The translations under genes and the position numbers were made by a program. Shown in pieces: positions 52,504 through 64,000 of a stretch of DNA of 64,000 nt. The notes under the pieces were generated by a model. It did no database searches, had not been told where the DNA came from, and saw only the letters and a list, made by a program, of their open reading frames with translations. Origin of the DNA: Mycolicibacter sinensis. GTDB lineage: Bacteria > Actinomycetota > Actinomycetes > Mycobacteriales > Mycobacteriaceae. The DNA is taken from assembly GCF_001667375.1 (NCBI RefSeq), contig NZ_LZIN01000019.1, positions 124,001-188,000 of the forward strand, in the 5' to 3' direction. The number at the start of each line of letters is the position of its first letter. Within the stretch, counting starts at the first letter, position 1.

Positions 52504-53754
52504 TCATCGGCCCCGCCCCTGCAGGAACGCCGCGATCGCATCCACGATCCGACTGGCCATCAGCGTCTTGGAGCCGGGCTCCAGCGCGGACTCGGTTCCA
52601 TCGGCGGCCAGAAGCCAGCCGTCGTTGTGGTCCACCTCGAAGGCCCGGCCGTCGCCGACGGCGTTGACCACCAGCAGATCGCATCCTTTGCGCTGGAGTT
52701 TCGCCCGGGCGTGGAACAGCACGTCGCCGTTCTCATCCCCGGTCTCGGCGGCGAAACCGACGATGGCGGCCAGGTTGGGCAGCTGCCCGTCGTCACGCGC
52801 CCGGACCGCGCCGGCCAGCACGTCGTCGTTGCGGACCAGATCGATCGTGGGCGGCCGGTCGTCCTCCCCCGGCCCCTTCTTGATCTTGGACTGCGCCATC
52901 CGGGCCGGGCGGAAGTCGGCGACGGCGGCGGCCATCACCAGCACCTGCGCCTCGGGGGCGTGTTTGGTGACCGCGTCCTGCAGCTGTGGGGCCGAGCTGA
53001 CGCGCACCACGTGGACTCCGGCCGGATCGATCAACCCGGCGGTGTGGGCGGCGATCAAAGTGACCTCGGCGCCGCGCTGGGCGGCTACCCGGGCCACCGC
53101 GTAGCCCTGCTTGCCCGAGCTGCGATTGCCGATGAAGCGGACCGGGTCGATCGGTTCCCGGGTGCCGCCCGCGGTCACCAGCACCTTGTGGCCGGCCATG
53201 TCGTAGGGCAGCGCGTCCGCGCGCTCGAGCAGCAGCGAGGCGAAGGTGTTGATCTCCTCGGCCTCCGGCAGCCGGCCGGGCCCGGTGTCGGCGCCGGTCA
53301 AGCGTCCCGACGCGGGCTCGAGAACCACCGCGCCGCGGTCCCGCAGGGTCGCGACGTTGGCGACGGTGGCCGGATGCTGCCACATCTCGGTGTGCATCGC
53401 CGGCGCGAACAGCACCGGGCAGCGGGCGGTGAGCAAGGTGGCGGTGAGCAGGTCGTCGGCCCGCCCGGCGACCGCGCGGGCCAGCAGGTCGGCGGTGGCC
53501 GGCGCCACCACCACCAGGTCGGCCTGCTGGCCGATGGCGACGTGCGGAACATGCGGAACGTCATCGAACACGCCGGTGTGCACCGGCTGGCCCGAGAGCG
53601 CTTCGAAGGTGGCGGCCCCGACGAACCGCAGCGCGGATTCGGTCGGCACGACCTGCACCGAATGGCCGGCCTCAGCCAGCTGGCGGACCACCGTGCACGC
53701 CTTGTAGGCGGCGATACCGCCGGAGACGCCGACGACGATCCGCTTGGCAGTCAC
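52504..53754 (-). CDS. coaBC: Phosphopantothenoylcysteine decarboxylase/synthetase CoaBC
   Basis: Bifunctional flavoenzyme of coenzyme A synthesis (dfp, Rv1391), 416 residues. The CoaC half has GVSGGIAAYKACTVVRQL, the catalytic-histidine region PHVPHVAIGQQADL, and LEPASGRLTG. The CoaB half has VTAGGTREPIDPVRFIGNRSSGK, MAAAVADFRP and NDDVLAG for CTP. The GTG at 53754 begins MTAKRIVVGVSGG as in relatives; upstream in-frame codons are not family-like. rpoZ lies 22 bases upstream. Confidence 0.95.
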   Translation of the reverse strand: MTAKRIVVGVSGGIAAYKACTVVRQLAEAGHSVQVVPTESALRFVGAATFEALSGQPVHTGVFDDVPHVPHVAIGQQADLVVVAPATADLLARAVAGRADDLLTATLLTARCPVLFAPAMHTEMWQHPATVANVATLRDRGAVVLEPASGRLTGADTGPGRLPEAEEINTFASLLLERADALPYDMAGHKVLVTAGGTREPIDPVRFIGNRSSGKQGYAVARVAAQRGAEVTLIAAHTAGLIDPAGVHVVRVSSAPQLQDAVTKHAPEAQVLVMAAAVADFRPARMAQSKIKKGPGEDDRPPTIDLVRNDDVLAGAVRARDDGQLPNLAAIVGFAAETGDENGDVLFHARAKLQRKGCDLLVVNAVGDGRAFEVDHNDGWLLAADGTESALEPGSKTLMASRIVDAIAAFLQGRGR

Positions 53755-53776
53755 GGGTACCGGCCCCGAACCTCTG

Positions 53777-54097
53777 CTACTCGCCTTCGGTGTACTCGAG
53801 CAGGTCGCCGTGGATCTCACGCAGTGCGATCGACAGCGGCTTCTCCTGCAGGCCGGGCTCGACCAGCGGCCCGACGTATTCGAGGATGCCCTCGCCGAGC
53901 TGGTTGTAGTAGTCGTTGATCTGGCGCGCCCGCTTGGCCGCGTAGATCACCAGGGCGTACTTGCTGGACGCCCGCTGCAGCAACTCGTCGATGGGCGGAT
54001 TGGTGATGCCCAGCGGCGTGTCGTAGCCGCCGATCAATGCCGGGTCGAAGTCATCGGCGTCGGTCACCGCGGCCGCGTCGGTCTGCGAAGTACTCAC
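53777..54097 (-). CDS. rpoZ: RNA polymerase omega subunit
   Basis: The small assembly subunit of RNA polymerase, 106 residues. [34 protein letters not shown] is the conserved omega core. The N-terminal 30 residues are acidic and variable. The GTG has AGGAG about ten bases upstream. The order mihF-gmk-rpoZ-coaBC-metK matches M. tuberculosis and is probably a transcription unit with internal promoters. Confidence 0.95.
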   Translation of the reverse strand: MSTSQTDAAAVTDADDFDPALIGGYDTPLGITNPPIDELLQRASSKYALVIYAAKRARQINDYYNQLGEGILEYVGPLVEPGLQEKPLSIALREIHGDLLEYTEGE

Positions 54098-54161
54098 TTA
54101 AGACAATCTCCTGAAGCTGTTTTGGCTGGGTTGATCACGCCTGAGGCGGTGGTCCAGTCGA

Positions 54162-54764
54162 TCAGACCGCGTCCGATGCGGATTCCACCAGCAAGGATAC
54201 CAATTCTGAGCAGGCGGTTTCCAATCGACTGTTGACCACGACCGCGTCGAAGTCCCCCTGCGCCGCCAGCTCGGTGCGCGCGGTGGCCAGTCGACGTTCC
54301 ATGACCTCCGCGGATTCGGTGCCTCGCCCGACCAGCCTGGCCTGCAGCGTCTCCCAGTCCGGCGGCGCCAAAAACACCGTGACGGCCTCCGGCAGGGCCT
54401 TCTTGATGGCCCGGGCGCCGGCCAGGTCGACCTCGATCAGCACGGGTCGGCCCGCCCTGGTCGCCTCCGCGACCGGAGCCGCTGGGGTTCCCGATCGCTG
54501 CAGGCCGCCGTGGATGTCGGCCCACTCCAGCAGTGCGTCGGCCTCGATCAGCCGGTCGAACTCCTCTGGCGTCACGAACCGGTAGTCGACGCCGTCGACC
54601 TCTCCGGGCCGCGGCGCCCGGGTGGTAGCCGACACGCTGAAATACAGGCCCGGTACCCGCTCGCGCAGGCACCGGACCAGACTCGACTTACCGACCGCGG
54701 ATGGACCGGACAGCACCACCACGCGTCCCGCGTGCCGGCTGTCCGGTCCTCCACCGGCATTCAC
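54162..54764 (-). CDS. gmk: Guanylate kinase
   Basis: Phosphorylates GMP to GDP. The 200-residue protein shows the P-loop [16 protein letters not shown], the GMP-binding [19 protein letters not shown] and the lid [19 protein letters not shown]. The start is GTG at 54764, eight bases after the mihF stop, so the pair is cotranscribed. Confidence 0.95.
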   Translation of the reverse strand: MNAGGGPDSRHAGRVVVLSGPSAVGKSSLVRCLRERVPGLYFSVSATTRAPRPGEVDGVDYRFVTPEEFDRLIEADALLEWADIHGGLQRSGTPAAPVAEATRAGRPVLIEVDLAGARAIKKALPEAVTVFLAPPDWETLQARLVGRGTESAEVMERRLATARTELAAQGDFDAVVVNSRLETACSELVSLLVESASDAV

Positions 54765-54771
54765 TGACAGG

Positions 54772-55089
54772 TCAGGAGAAGTCGAACTTTTCCAGCAGCG
54801 CCTTGCGCTGCCGGTCGCCCAGGCCGCGCAACCGGCGGGTGGGGGCGATCTCCAGCTCAGTCATGATCTCCTGCGCCTTGACCTTGCCGACCTTCGGCAA
54901 CGCCTCCAGCAGCGCAGAGACCTTCATCTTGCCCAAGACCTCGTCGGTCTCGGCATCCTTGAGCACCTGCTTGAGGTTGGTGCCGCCACGCTTCAGCCGG
55001 TCCTTGAGCTCTGCTCGGGCCCGACGCGCGGCCGCCGCCTTCTCCAACGCGGCGGCGCGCTGCTCGTCGGTCAACTGGGGAAGGGCCAC
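54772..55089 (-). CDS. mihF: MihF, mycobacterial integration host factor
   Basis: An essential nucleoid-associated protein first found as the partner of phage L5 integrase. At 105 residues it equals the short form of the family. The C-terminal core ([21 protein letters not shown] and [14 protein letters not shown]) holds the helix-two-turn-helix motif, and the N-terminal half is a basic helix. The GTG start follows a strong GGAGG five to six bases upstream. Confidence 0.95.
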   Translation of the reverse strand: MALPQLTDEQRAAALEKAAAARRARAELKDRLKRGGTNLKQVLKDAETDEVLGKMKVSALLEALPKVGKVKAQEIMTELEIAPTRRLRGLGDRQRKALLEKFDFS

Positions 55090-55522
55090 GATTCCTCCGT
55101 CTCGTCATCATCGACAACGCCGATGTTTTCCTTGTCTCGGCCGGGTACTCCCGCCAGAGACGACGACCGTACCCACGCCGTCTGACGAAATCTAACCCCA
55201 CCCCCCGCTTCCGGCTACAAATGCCCAGCGTGCGGCGGCTGAGCACGGCAGTCCGACCGGAGCCGCCGGTGACTATGCGCCCGGGTCCACCGCAACCGCT
55301 CACACCCGGGCGGGGACCGGAAAAACCACGTGTGAGCTGGGGTTTCACCTGGGGGCGGCGGGCCGGACGGGCGACCCCGCCGGGCCCCTTCCGGCGCTTG
55401 GGAGACCGGTAGGACCCCGGCAGCATTGAATTCGCACTTCACGGCGTGTCGGGCGTGTCGAAGCTGTTCCGATGACGTCCGAGCGGGCAGGACCGGCGTT
55501 CGCACCGCGGGCCGCTGCGCGG
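55090..55522. other. 433-base gap: mihF promoter region and zwf 3' flank
   Basis: No gene is supported here; the 63-codon plus-strand frame at 55221-55412 looks like chance. A possible -10, TAGATT on the minus strand (55189-55194), would give a 5' leader of about 93 bases for mihF. The middle part is very GC-rich with short inverted blocks (for example CCCGGGCGGGG). Nothing else is recognised. Confidence 0.5.
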
Positions 55523-56986
55523 CTACCTACCGCTGCGCCACGTCCGGTCGAACGGTAGCCGCCAGGCGTGCGGCGCGATGAGCTGGTGGACGGCGTTGGG
55601 CCCCCAGGAGCCGATGTCGTAGCAGCGTACCGGCGGCGGATCGTCCAGCAACGGCGCCGAGACCTGCCACAGCCGCTCGATGCCCTGCGCGTGCGTGTAG
55701 AGCGTGCGGTCGCCGCGCATCGCGTCCAGGATCAACCGCTCATAGGCTTCGAGCACATCGCCGGCGGTCTCGGTGTCGGCCATCTGGAACTGCATGCTGT
55801 GCTTGTCCAGCTTCATTCCCGGTCCGGGACGCTTGCCGTAAAACGACAGCGACAGCTTCGCCTGGTCCGCCAAGTCGAAGGTGAGGTGGTCCGGGCCGTG
55901 CGCTCCGACCCCCGAGCCGGCCGGGAACATGCTCCGGGGCGGCTCGCGGAAGGCGATCGAGATGATCCGCTGACCCTCGGCCAGGCATTTGCCGGTGCGC
56001 AGGTAGAACGGCACCCCCGCCCAGCGCCAGTTGTCGATCTCGCACTTGAGTGCGACGAATGTCTCGGTGTCCGAGTCCGGCGCCACCCCCGGCTCGTCGC
56101 GGTAGCCGCGGTACTGGCCGCGGACCACGTTGTGCGGATCCAGCGGCACCATGGACCGGAAGACCTTGTTCTTCTCCACGCTGATCGCATCGGAGGCCAG
56201 CTCTGTCGGCGCCTCCATCGCGACGAACGCCAGCACCTGGAACAAATGGGTGACCACCATGTCCTTGAACGCGCCGGTCGGCTCGTAGAAGGCGGCCCGG
56301 CCCTCCAGGGACAGCTTCTCCGGGATGTCGATCTGGATGTGGTCGATGAAGGTGCGGTTCCAAATGGGTTCGAACAGGCCGTTGGCGAACCGGAACGCCA
56401 GAATGTTCTGCGCCGCCTCCTTGCCGAGGAAATGGTCGATGCGGAAGATCTGCGATTCGTCGAAGGTCTGGTGGATCGAGGCGTTGAGTTCGACCGCACT
56501 GTCCAGGTCGGTGCCGAAGGGTTTCTCCATGACGACCGCCGCGCCGTCGACCAGGTTCGCCTGCTCCAGCATCCGGATCGCCGGGATCGCCGCTGACGGC
56601 GGAACACTCAGGTAGTGCAGCAGCTGCGGCTCCTGGCCGCCGGGGAGGTCGAGCTGTGCCGCTTGCGAGCGCACCGCCGCTGCCAGCGCCTCGGGCCCGC
56701 CGTGCTGCGGCACATAGGTCAGGTTCTGCGCCCAGTTCTGGCTCTCGTCCGGCGAAGCCGCACCGTGCGACGACTGTTCGCATGCGGCGACCGCGATCTT
56801 GCGGAAGGCGCCGTCGTCCAGGTCGTCGAGCGAGGTGCCGACGATGCGCAGCTGAGGCGCCAGCTTGGACCGCGACAGGTGAAACAGGCCCGGGAGCAGC
56901 TTGCGGCGGGCCAAATCGCCGGTGGCGCCGAACAACACCACCACGTGCGGTGCCGCGTCGGGTGCGGCGTGGTCAGAACTGCGCAT
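55523..56986 (-). CDS. zwf1: Second glucose-6-phosphate dehydrogenase (zwf1-like)
   Basis: A 487-residue G6PDH clearly different from the operon copy. It has the coenzyme motif [17 protein letters not shown] near residue 19, [15 protein letters not shown], and the active-site RIDHFLGKE. The length and the first motif agree with the zwf1 (Rv1121) branch. It stands alone here, without opcA or a 6-phosphogluconate dehydrogenase gene, between mihF and pyrF, where M. tuberculosis has a PE/PPE pair. The ATG has GGGGGAGAAG just upstream. It could use a different cofactor or serve a different condition from the operon enzyme, which is inference. Confidence 0.92.
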   Translation of the reverse strand: MRSSDHAAPDAAPHVVVLFGATGDLARRKLLPGLFHLSRSKLAPQLRIVGTSLDDLDDGAFRKIAVAACEQSSHGAASPDESQNWAQNLTYVPQHGGPEALAAAVRSQAAQLDLPGGQEPQLLHYLSVPPSAAIPAIRMLEQANLVDGAAVVMEKPFGTDLDSAVELNASIHQTFDESQIFRIDHFLGKEAAQNILAFRFANGLFEPIWNRTFIDHIQIDIPEKLSLEGRAAFYEPTGAFKDMVVTHLFQVLAFVAMEAPTELASDAISVEKNKVFRSMVPLDPHNVVRGQYRGYRDEPGVAPDSDTETFVALKCEIDNWRWAGVPFYLRTGKCLAEGQRIISIAFREPPRSMFPAGSGVGAHGPDHLTFDLADQAKLSLSFYGKRPGPGMKLDKHSMQFQMADTETAGDVLEAYERLILDAMRGDRTLYTHAQGIERLWQVSAPLLDDPPPVRCYDIGSWGPNAVHQLIAPHAWRLPFDRTWRSGR

Positions 56987-57007
56987 CTTCTCCCCCGTCA
57001 GTTCGCC

Positions 57008-57025
57008 GGCAGGAATTCGCCTGCC
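57008..57025. promoter_or_regulatory. Inverted repeat in the zwf1 leader
   Basis: GGCAGG-AATTCG-CCTGCC is a perfect 6-bp inverted repeat whose nearer edge is 22 bases before the zwf1 ATG. It may be an operator or an mRNA hairpin near the ribosome-binding site. No regulator is identified. Confidence 0.3.
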
Positions 57026-57308
57026 ACGAACGACCTACCGGGCTTTTTTCTGGTGGTGCCCATCGTTTCATCCTGGTCTTGCTAGCGCGGGTTTCTCCGG
57101 ATAACCGGGCATAGCCTGAAGGGAAAAGCGCGGCTGACAGCCTGGTCACAGCTTACCTTCGAGTTTTCCTGAGACTCGTATCTCCTACTGCCGGTTAATG
57201 TTTCACAGTGACCAGACGTTGCGTTCACAGCCGCTTCGAGGGTTCGATCGATTACCTTCGAGCAAGATCGGCCGATGCGGAGCCGCGTCGCCCCAGTACC
57301 TGATGCGC

Positions 57309-57341
57309 AGCGGCGGGTCACCGAATCGGTGGCCCGCCGCT
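57309..57341. terminator. Strong hairpin terminator after pyrF
   Basis: Arms AGCGGCGGGTCACCGA and TCGGTGGCCCGCCGCT pair over 16 positions (one G-U) around a single A. It begins 15 bases after the pyrF stop. On the pyrF strand no T run follows, which is common for mycobacterial terminators. Confidence 0.65.
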
Positions 57342-57355
57342 GGATTTTCGGCTCG

Positions 57356-58182
57356 CTAACCTGCCAGATACGCAACGGCGTCGCGGAGCCGTTCCCCGGC
57401 CGCACGCAGCGCCCCGACGTCGGGGCCGGCGCGCAGCACCTCGCGGGAGACCGCGGGCAGCAGGGTGCCCCAAGCGGCCCCGCCGAGTCCGGCCAGCTGC
57501 TCGGGGCGTCCGCCCTGCGCCCCGATGCCCGGCACCAGCACCGGGCCGCCCAACCTACTCAGATCGGGCACCTGCCGCAGCGTTGCGCCGACCACCACCC
57601 CGACCGAGCCCGGCTCGCTGCCGGCCGCCCGGTTGGCTTCACCCGCGGCGTCGATGATCGACTGCGCCACACTGCGGCCGCCGGTCAGGGCGCGCTGCAC
57701 ACCGGCCCCCTCCGGGTTGGAGGTGGCGGCCAGCACGAAAACGCCCCGCCGATGGGCGGCGGCGGTATCCAGCAGCGGGGCCAGCGAGCCGAAGCCCAGG
57801 TACGGCGAGGCGGTCACCGCATCGGCGGCCAGCGGTGACTCACCGGCCCAGGCGGCTGCGTAGGCGGCCATCGTCGAGCCGATGTCACCGCGCTTGGCGT
57901 CGGCCAGCACCAGCACGCCGGCCTCGCGCAGCGCCGCGATCGTGCGCTCCAGCACCGCGTAACCGGCCGAGCCGTAGGCCTCGAAGAACGCCACCTGCGG
58001 TTTGACGACGGCGAAGCCGGCGAACGCCGCGACGCAGGTCTCGCTGAATGCCGCCAGCCCGTCCGGTGTCGAGGCCAGGCCCCAGGCGCTCAGCAGTTCC
58101 GGGTGCGGGTCGATGCCCAGGCACAGCGGTCCGCGGGTCGCGGTCGCCTCGGCCAGCCGGGCGCCGAAACCCCCGCCGGCCA

Positions 58183-58183
<1 letters not shown>
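57356..58183 (-). CDS. pyrF: Orotidine 5'-phosphate decarboxylase
   Basis: Decarboxylates OMP to UMP, the last step of the pathway. The 275-residue protein belongs to the long type found in mycobacteria; [20 protein letters not shown] is the active-site Asp-Lys-Asp block. [14 protein letters not shown] and [11 protein letters not shown] are other family marks. The GTG shares one base with the carB stop (TAGTG). A strong hairpin ends the operon after it. Confidence 0.96.
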
Positions 58184-61523
<3,340 letters not shown>

Positions 61524-61524
<1 letters not shown>

Positions 61525-62648
61525 TACTTCTCTCCTGCCATCAGGTCGACGAACTGGTCGAACAGGTATTCCGCGTCGTGCGGTCCGGCCGCGGCCTCCG
61601 GGTGGTACTGCACCGAGAAAGCCCGGCCGTCAGCCAGTTTCACGCCCTCGACGACCCCGTCGTTGGCGCAGGTGTGGCTTACCACCGCCGCACCGAAATC
61701 GGTGTCGAAGCGCTGGCCTGCTTCACCCTCCAAGGCGAAGCCGTGGTTCTGCGCGGTCACCGCCACCCGGCCGGTGGCGTGGTCGATCACCGGGATGTTG
61801 ATGCCCCGGTGACCGAAGACCATCTTGTAGGTGTTCAAACCCAGGGCCCGGCCCAGGATCTGGTTGCCGAAACAGATTCCGAACAGCGGGATCCCGGCGC
61901 CCAGGACTTCGCGGGTCACCGCGACCACGTGGTCGGCGGTGGCCGGGTCACCGGGGCCGTTGGACAAGAACACCCCGTCGGGCTTCAGCGCGGCGATCGC
62001 AGCGAAGTCCACCGACGACGGCAGCACATGGCTGCGGATCCCGCGCCGGGCGAAGTTACGCGGTGTGTTGGTCTTGATGCCCAGATCCAGTGCGGCGACG
62101 GTGAACCGGTGTGACCCATCGGGCTCCACGACGTACTCGGTGTCGGTACTGACCTGCCCGGCGAGGTCGGCGCCGAGCATCGACGGCTGCTCTCGCACCC
62201 GGCTCACCAACTCCTCGGGCGTTGCCAGCGCGTCACCGGAGAACACCCCGGCTTTCATCGTGCCGTGGTTGCGCAGGTGGCGCACCACGGTGCGGGTGTC
62301 GATCCCGGCCACCCCGACGATGTCCTGGCGCACCAGTTCGTCTTCCAGGGTGCCGCTGGCGCGCCAGTTCGAGGCCAGCGGCGACGGGTCGCGGACCACG
62401 TAGCCGGCCACCCAGATCTTGTCGTCGCGGCTCTCACCGTCCTCGCGGTTCCACCCGGTGTTACCGATCTGCGGGGCGGTGGCCACCACGATCTGGCGGT
62501 GGTAGCTGGGGTCGGTCAGCGTCTCCTGGTAGCCGGACATGCCGGTGGAGAACACCGCCTCGCCCAGGCTCTGGCCCACGGCTCCGAACGGCCTTCCGGT
62601 GAAGATCCGGCCGTCCTCGAGGACCAGGGCGGCACGCGCGTTGCTCAT
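61524..62648 (-). CDS. carA: Carbamoyl-phosphate synthase small subunit
   Basis: Glutaminase subunit of 374 residues delivering ammonia to CarB. The N-terminal domain shows [20 protein letters not shown]. The class I glutamine amidotransferase domain has the nucleophile in [18 protein letters not shown] and the histidine-glutamate pair in [17 protein letters not shown]. The ATG overlaps the stop of the upstream PH-domain gene at a MIRU-like sequence. Confidence 0.97.
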
Positions 62649-62686
62649 CGGTCTCCGTCCTCATCGGTTCGTTCAGCATCGTCGCC
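62643..62686. repeat. MIRU-like sequence at the PH-domain gene/carA junction
   Basis: On the minus strand GGCGACGATGC-TGAACGAACCGATGAGG agrees at 24 of 28 positions with the core of the rapZ/yvcK element. It runs on to CGATGAGC, where the upstream TGA and the carA ATG overlap. It is translated as the acidic C-terminus ([13 protein letters not shown]) of the PH-domain protein. Confidence 0.5.
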
Positions 62687-63196
62687 GGTGCCCAGCCAGC
62701 GGCGGTGGTCGGTACGGTCGTCGGCACGGAAGCCGGTGTCCATCTCGGTGCCCGACGGCAGTCGCCAGCGGATCGCCAGCACGCCGTCGTAGGGTCGGGT
62801 GGGCAAGGAAGGAATCGTGCGGCCGGCGATGCCGCGTTCCGTGCGGACCGCGACCACCGAGTCCTGCGGAATCCAGATCGGCCGGGCGCCACTGCGCTGC
62901 ACCATGATTCCCTCCGGGTAACGGGTCAGCACCGCCTTGGTGCGATAACCAAGGTCACCGACCACCACCCGGTCGTTCCACTTCGGCGCCAAGGTGCAGC
63001 CCAGATACAGGCCGCGGGTCGGGGCGACGGTGGGCGGTCCTACGGTGTCGGGCACCGGCGGCAGCGTGCCGATCAAGGCCTCCTGCAACTGGCCGCGGTG
63101 CCGCCAGCCGCGCATCATCAACCGGATCACCAATCCGATCAGCACCACCAGCACGAACGCGAAGATCAGCGAGGCGACCATCGTCGGGGTGTTCAT
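62645..63196 (-). CDS. Membrane-anchored PH-like protein (Rv1382-like)
   Basis: A 183-residue protein with one N-terminal membrane segment ([20 protein letters not shown]) and a cytosolic PH-like domain ([40 protein letters not shown]). It corresponds to Rv1382, always inside the pyr operon in mycobacteria; its role is unknown. The ATG at 63196 overlaps the pyrC stop (ATGA); a GTG at 63205 is possible. The C-terminal residues come from the MIRU-like sequence shared with the carA start. Confidence 0.88.
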   Translation of the reverse strand: MNTPTMVASLIFAFVLVVLIGLVIRLMMRGWRHRGQLQEALIGTLPPVPDTVGPPTVAPTRGLYLGCTLAPKWNDRVVVGDLGYRTKAVLTRYPEGIMVQRSGARPIWIPQDSVVAVRTERGIAGRTIPSLPTRPYDGVLAIRWRLPSGTEMDTGFRADDRTDHRRWLGTGDDAERTDEDGDR

Positions 63197-64000
63197 GCCG
63201 GACACTTCCCATCCCGGGCGGTCACCCGGCCACGCAGCAGCGTCGCGGTGACGGTGGCGGGAAGGGTCATCGCCTCATACGGGGTGTTGGCCGAGCGGCT
63301 GGCCAGCTGCTCGCCGGTCACCACCCAACTCGCTTGCGCGTCCACCACCGTCAGGTTGGCCGGCTCGCCCACCTCCAGCGGCCGGCCCTGATCGGGCAGG
63401 CCGACGATCTCCGCGGGCCGCTCGCTCATCACCCGAGCCACGTCGCGCCAGGTCAGCAGACCCGGCTCGACCATGGTGGTCACCACCACCGACAGGGCAG
63501 TCTGCAGCCCGAGCATCCCGGGCCGGGCGGCGGCGAACTCGCAGGTCTTCTCGTGATCGGCATGCGGGGCGTGGTCGGTGGCCACGCAGTCGATGACACC
63601 GTCGGCCAAGGCCTGACGCAGCGCGGCCGCGTCGGAGGCCTCACGTAGCGGCGGGTTGACCCGGTTGCGCCCGTCGTAGTCGGCCAGCCGGCTGTCGTCA
63701 AGCATCAGATGATGCGGGGTGACTTCGGCGGTCACCGAGATTCCTTGCGCTTTCGCCCATTTGAGGAGCTCTACGGTGCCGGCGGTGGACGCGTGGCAGA
63801 TGTGCAGGCGAGCACCGGCGTCGCGGGCCAGCAGGGCGTCGCGGGCCACGATCGACTCCTCGGCGACGCGCGGCCAGCCGGACAGTCCCAGCCGGGCGGC
63901 GTTGGGCCCCTCGTGGGCGACCGAGCCGACGGTCAGCCGGGGTTCCTCGGCATGCTGGGCGATCAGCACGCCCAGGCCGGTGGCGTACTCCAGGGCGCGG
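63193..64000 (-). CDS. pyrC: Dihydroorotase (5' end beyond window)
   Basis: Closes carbamoyl aspartate to dihydroorotate with a binuclear zinc site. The C-terminal 269 codons are visible. [20 protein letters not shown] holds a metal histidine, [11 protein letters not shown] another, and [14 protein letters not shown] the catalytic aspartate; [18 protein letters not shown] is near the end. The N-terminus with the HxH motif lies to the right of base 64000. pyrB and a PyrR leader would be expected further on. Confidence 0.95.
   Translation of the reverse strand, partial: RALEYATGLGVLIAQHAEEPRLTVGSVAHEGPNAARLGLSGWPRVAEESIVARDALLARDAGARLHICHASTAGTVELLKWAKAQGISVTAEVTPHHLMLDDSRLADYDGRNRVNPPLREASDAAALRQALADGVIDCVATDHAPHADHEKTCEFAAARPGMLGLQTALSVVVTTMVEPGLLTWRDVARVMSERPAEIVGLPDQGRPLEVGEPANLTVVDAQASWVVTGEQLASRSANTPYEAMTLPATVTATLLRGRVTARDGKCPA

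Larger units (their letters stand above)
56987..57355. other. 369-base gap: zwf1 leader and pyrF 3' flank
   Basis: No gene is supported. It holds the inverted repeat at 57008-57025 close to zwf1, an AT-richer zone around 57150-57250 that probably contains the zwf1 promoter, and the terminator hairpin at 57309-57341. Confidence 0.5.

Noticed and set aside
55221-55412. A 63-codon plus-strand frame between mihF and zwf1
   Set aside because: Pro/Arg-rich translation without a ribosome-binding site or family resemblance; treated as chance.
55458-55472. LexA (SOS) box-like TCGAAGCTGTTCCGA
   Set aside because: It is one base short and lacks the C and G next to the spacer of the TCGAAC-N4-GTTCGA consensus, and no SOS gene follows.

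Overview
The window is high-GC actinobacterial DNA whose gene content and order are those of a mycobacterium. Evidence includes two PPE proteins, the mannosyltransferase MptB, the LprG/P55 pair, the host-factor MihF, an OpcA-linked glucose-6-phosphate dehydrogenase, and long blocks that follow the Mycobacterium tuberculosis order from pyrC/carAB (Rv1381-Rv1385) to the suf operon (Rv1460-Rv1462), read here from right to left. It is not M. tuberculosis: SufB has no intein, the usual PE_PGRS, lipO/fadD12 and cyp132 stretches are missing, and other genes stand in their place. A non-tuberculous mycobacterium is the best guess; the species cannot be fixed from the sequence alone.

Layout. 1-3.3 kb: the suf operon (sufR-sufB-sufD, minus strand, sufD cut by the window edge) with a SufR-type operator over the sufR start. 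3.4-9.5 kb: mptB, an ABC exporter pair, heme A synthase ctaA, a reduced ATP-grasp-like gene and a quinone oxidoreductase. 9.5-12.7 kb: two tandem PPE genes of the PPW type behind a Zur-like box. 12.8-21.3 kb: a Nudix gene, ctaB, and the pentose phosphate operon tkt-tal-zwf-opcA-pgl. 21.3-24.6 kb: secG and the glycolytic run gap-pgk-tpi. 24.6-28.3 kb: an accessory stretch (polytopic DUF3556-like protein, alpha/beta hydrolase, small GIY-YIG protein, VapBC-type pair with a frameshifted toxin). 28.3-36.4 kb: whiA-yvcK-rapZ-uvrC and the ribH-ribBA-ribE riboflavin genes. 36.5-38.8 kb: lprG-P55. 38.8-42.9 kb: fmt-rsmB-rpe-ribD. 43-51 kb: an Acg-type nitroreductase, priA, a DUF1023-like hydrolase, a YhhN-like membrane protein, a LipH/LipI esterase, a VOC protein and a Baeyer-Villiger-type monooxygenase. 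51-55 kb: metK, coaBC, rpoZ, gmk and mihF. 55.5-57 kb: a second zwf. 57-64 kb: the pyrimidine operon pyrC-(PH-domain protein)-carA-carB-pyrF, with pyrC cut by the right edge.

Most of the window is central metabolism in tightly overlapping operons (many ATGA, GTGA and TAGTG junctions). Several transcripts look leaderless, with a TANNNT hexamer about six bases before the start codon. Three junctions (rapZ/yvcK, ribBA/ribH, PH-domain gene/carA) carry related MIRU-like sequences that begin at the upstream stop and end at the downstream start. Two intergenic hairpins share the same arm sequence and look like members of one terminator family. No tRNA, rRNA, CRISPR array or recognisable insertion sequence was seen.

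The most unusual parts are the GIY-YIG/VapBC cluster, the PPE pair with its Zur-like box, the palindromes before ctaA and ctaB, the MIRU-like junctions, and the isolated second zwf.
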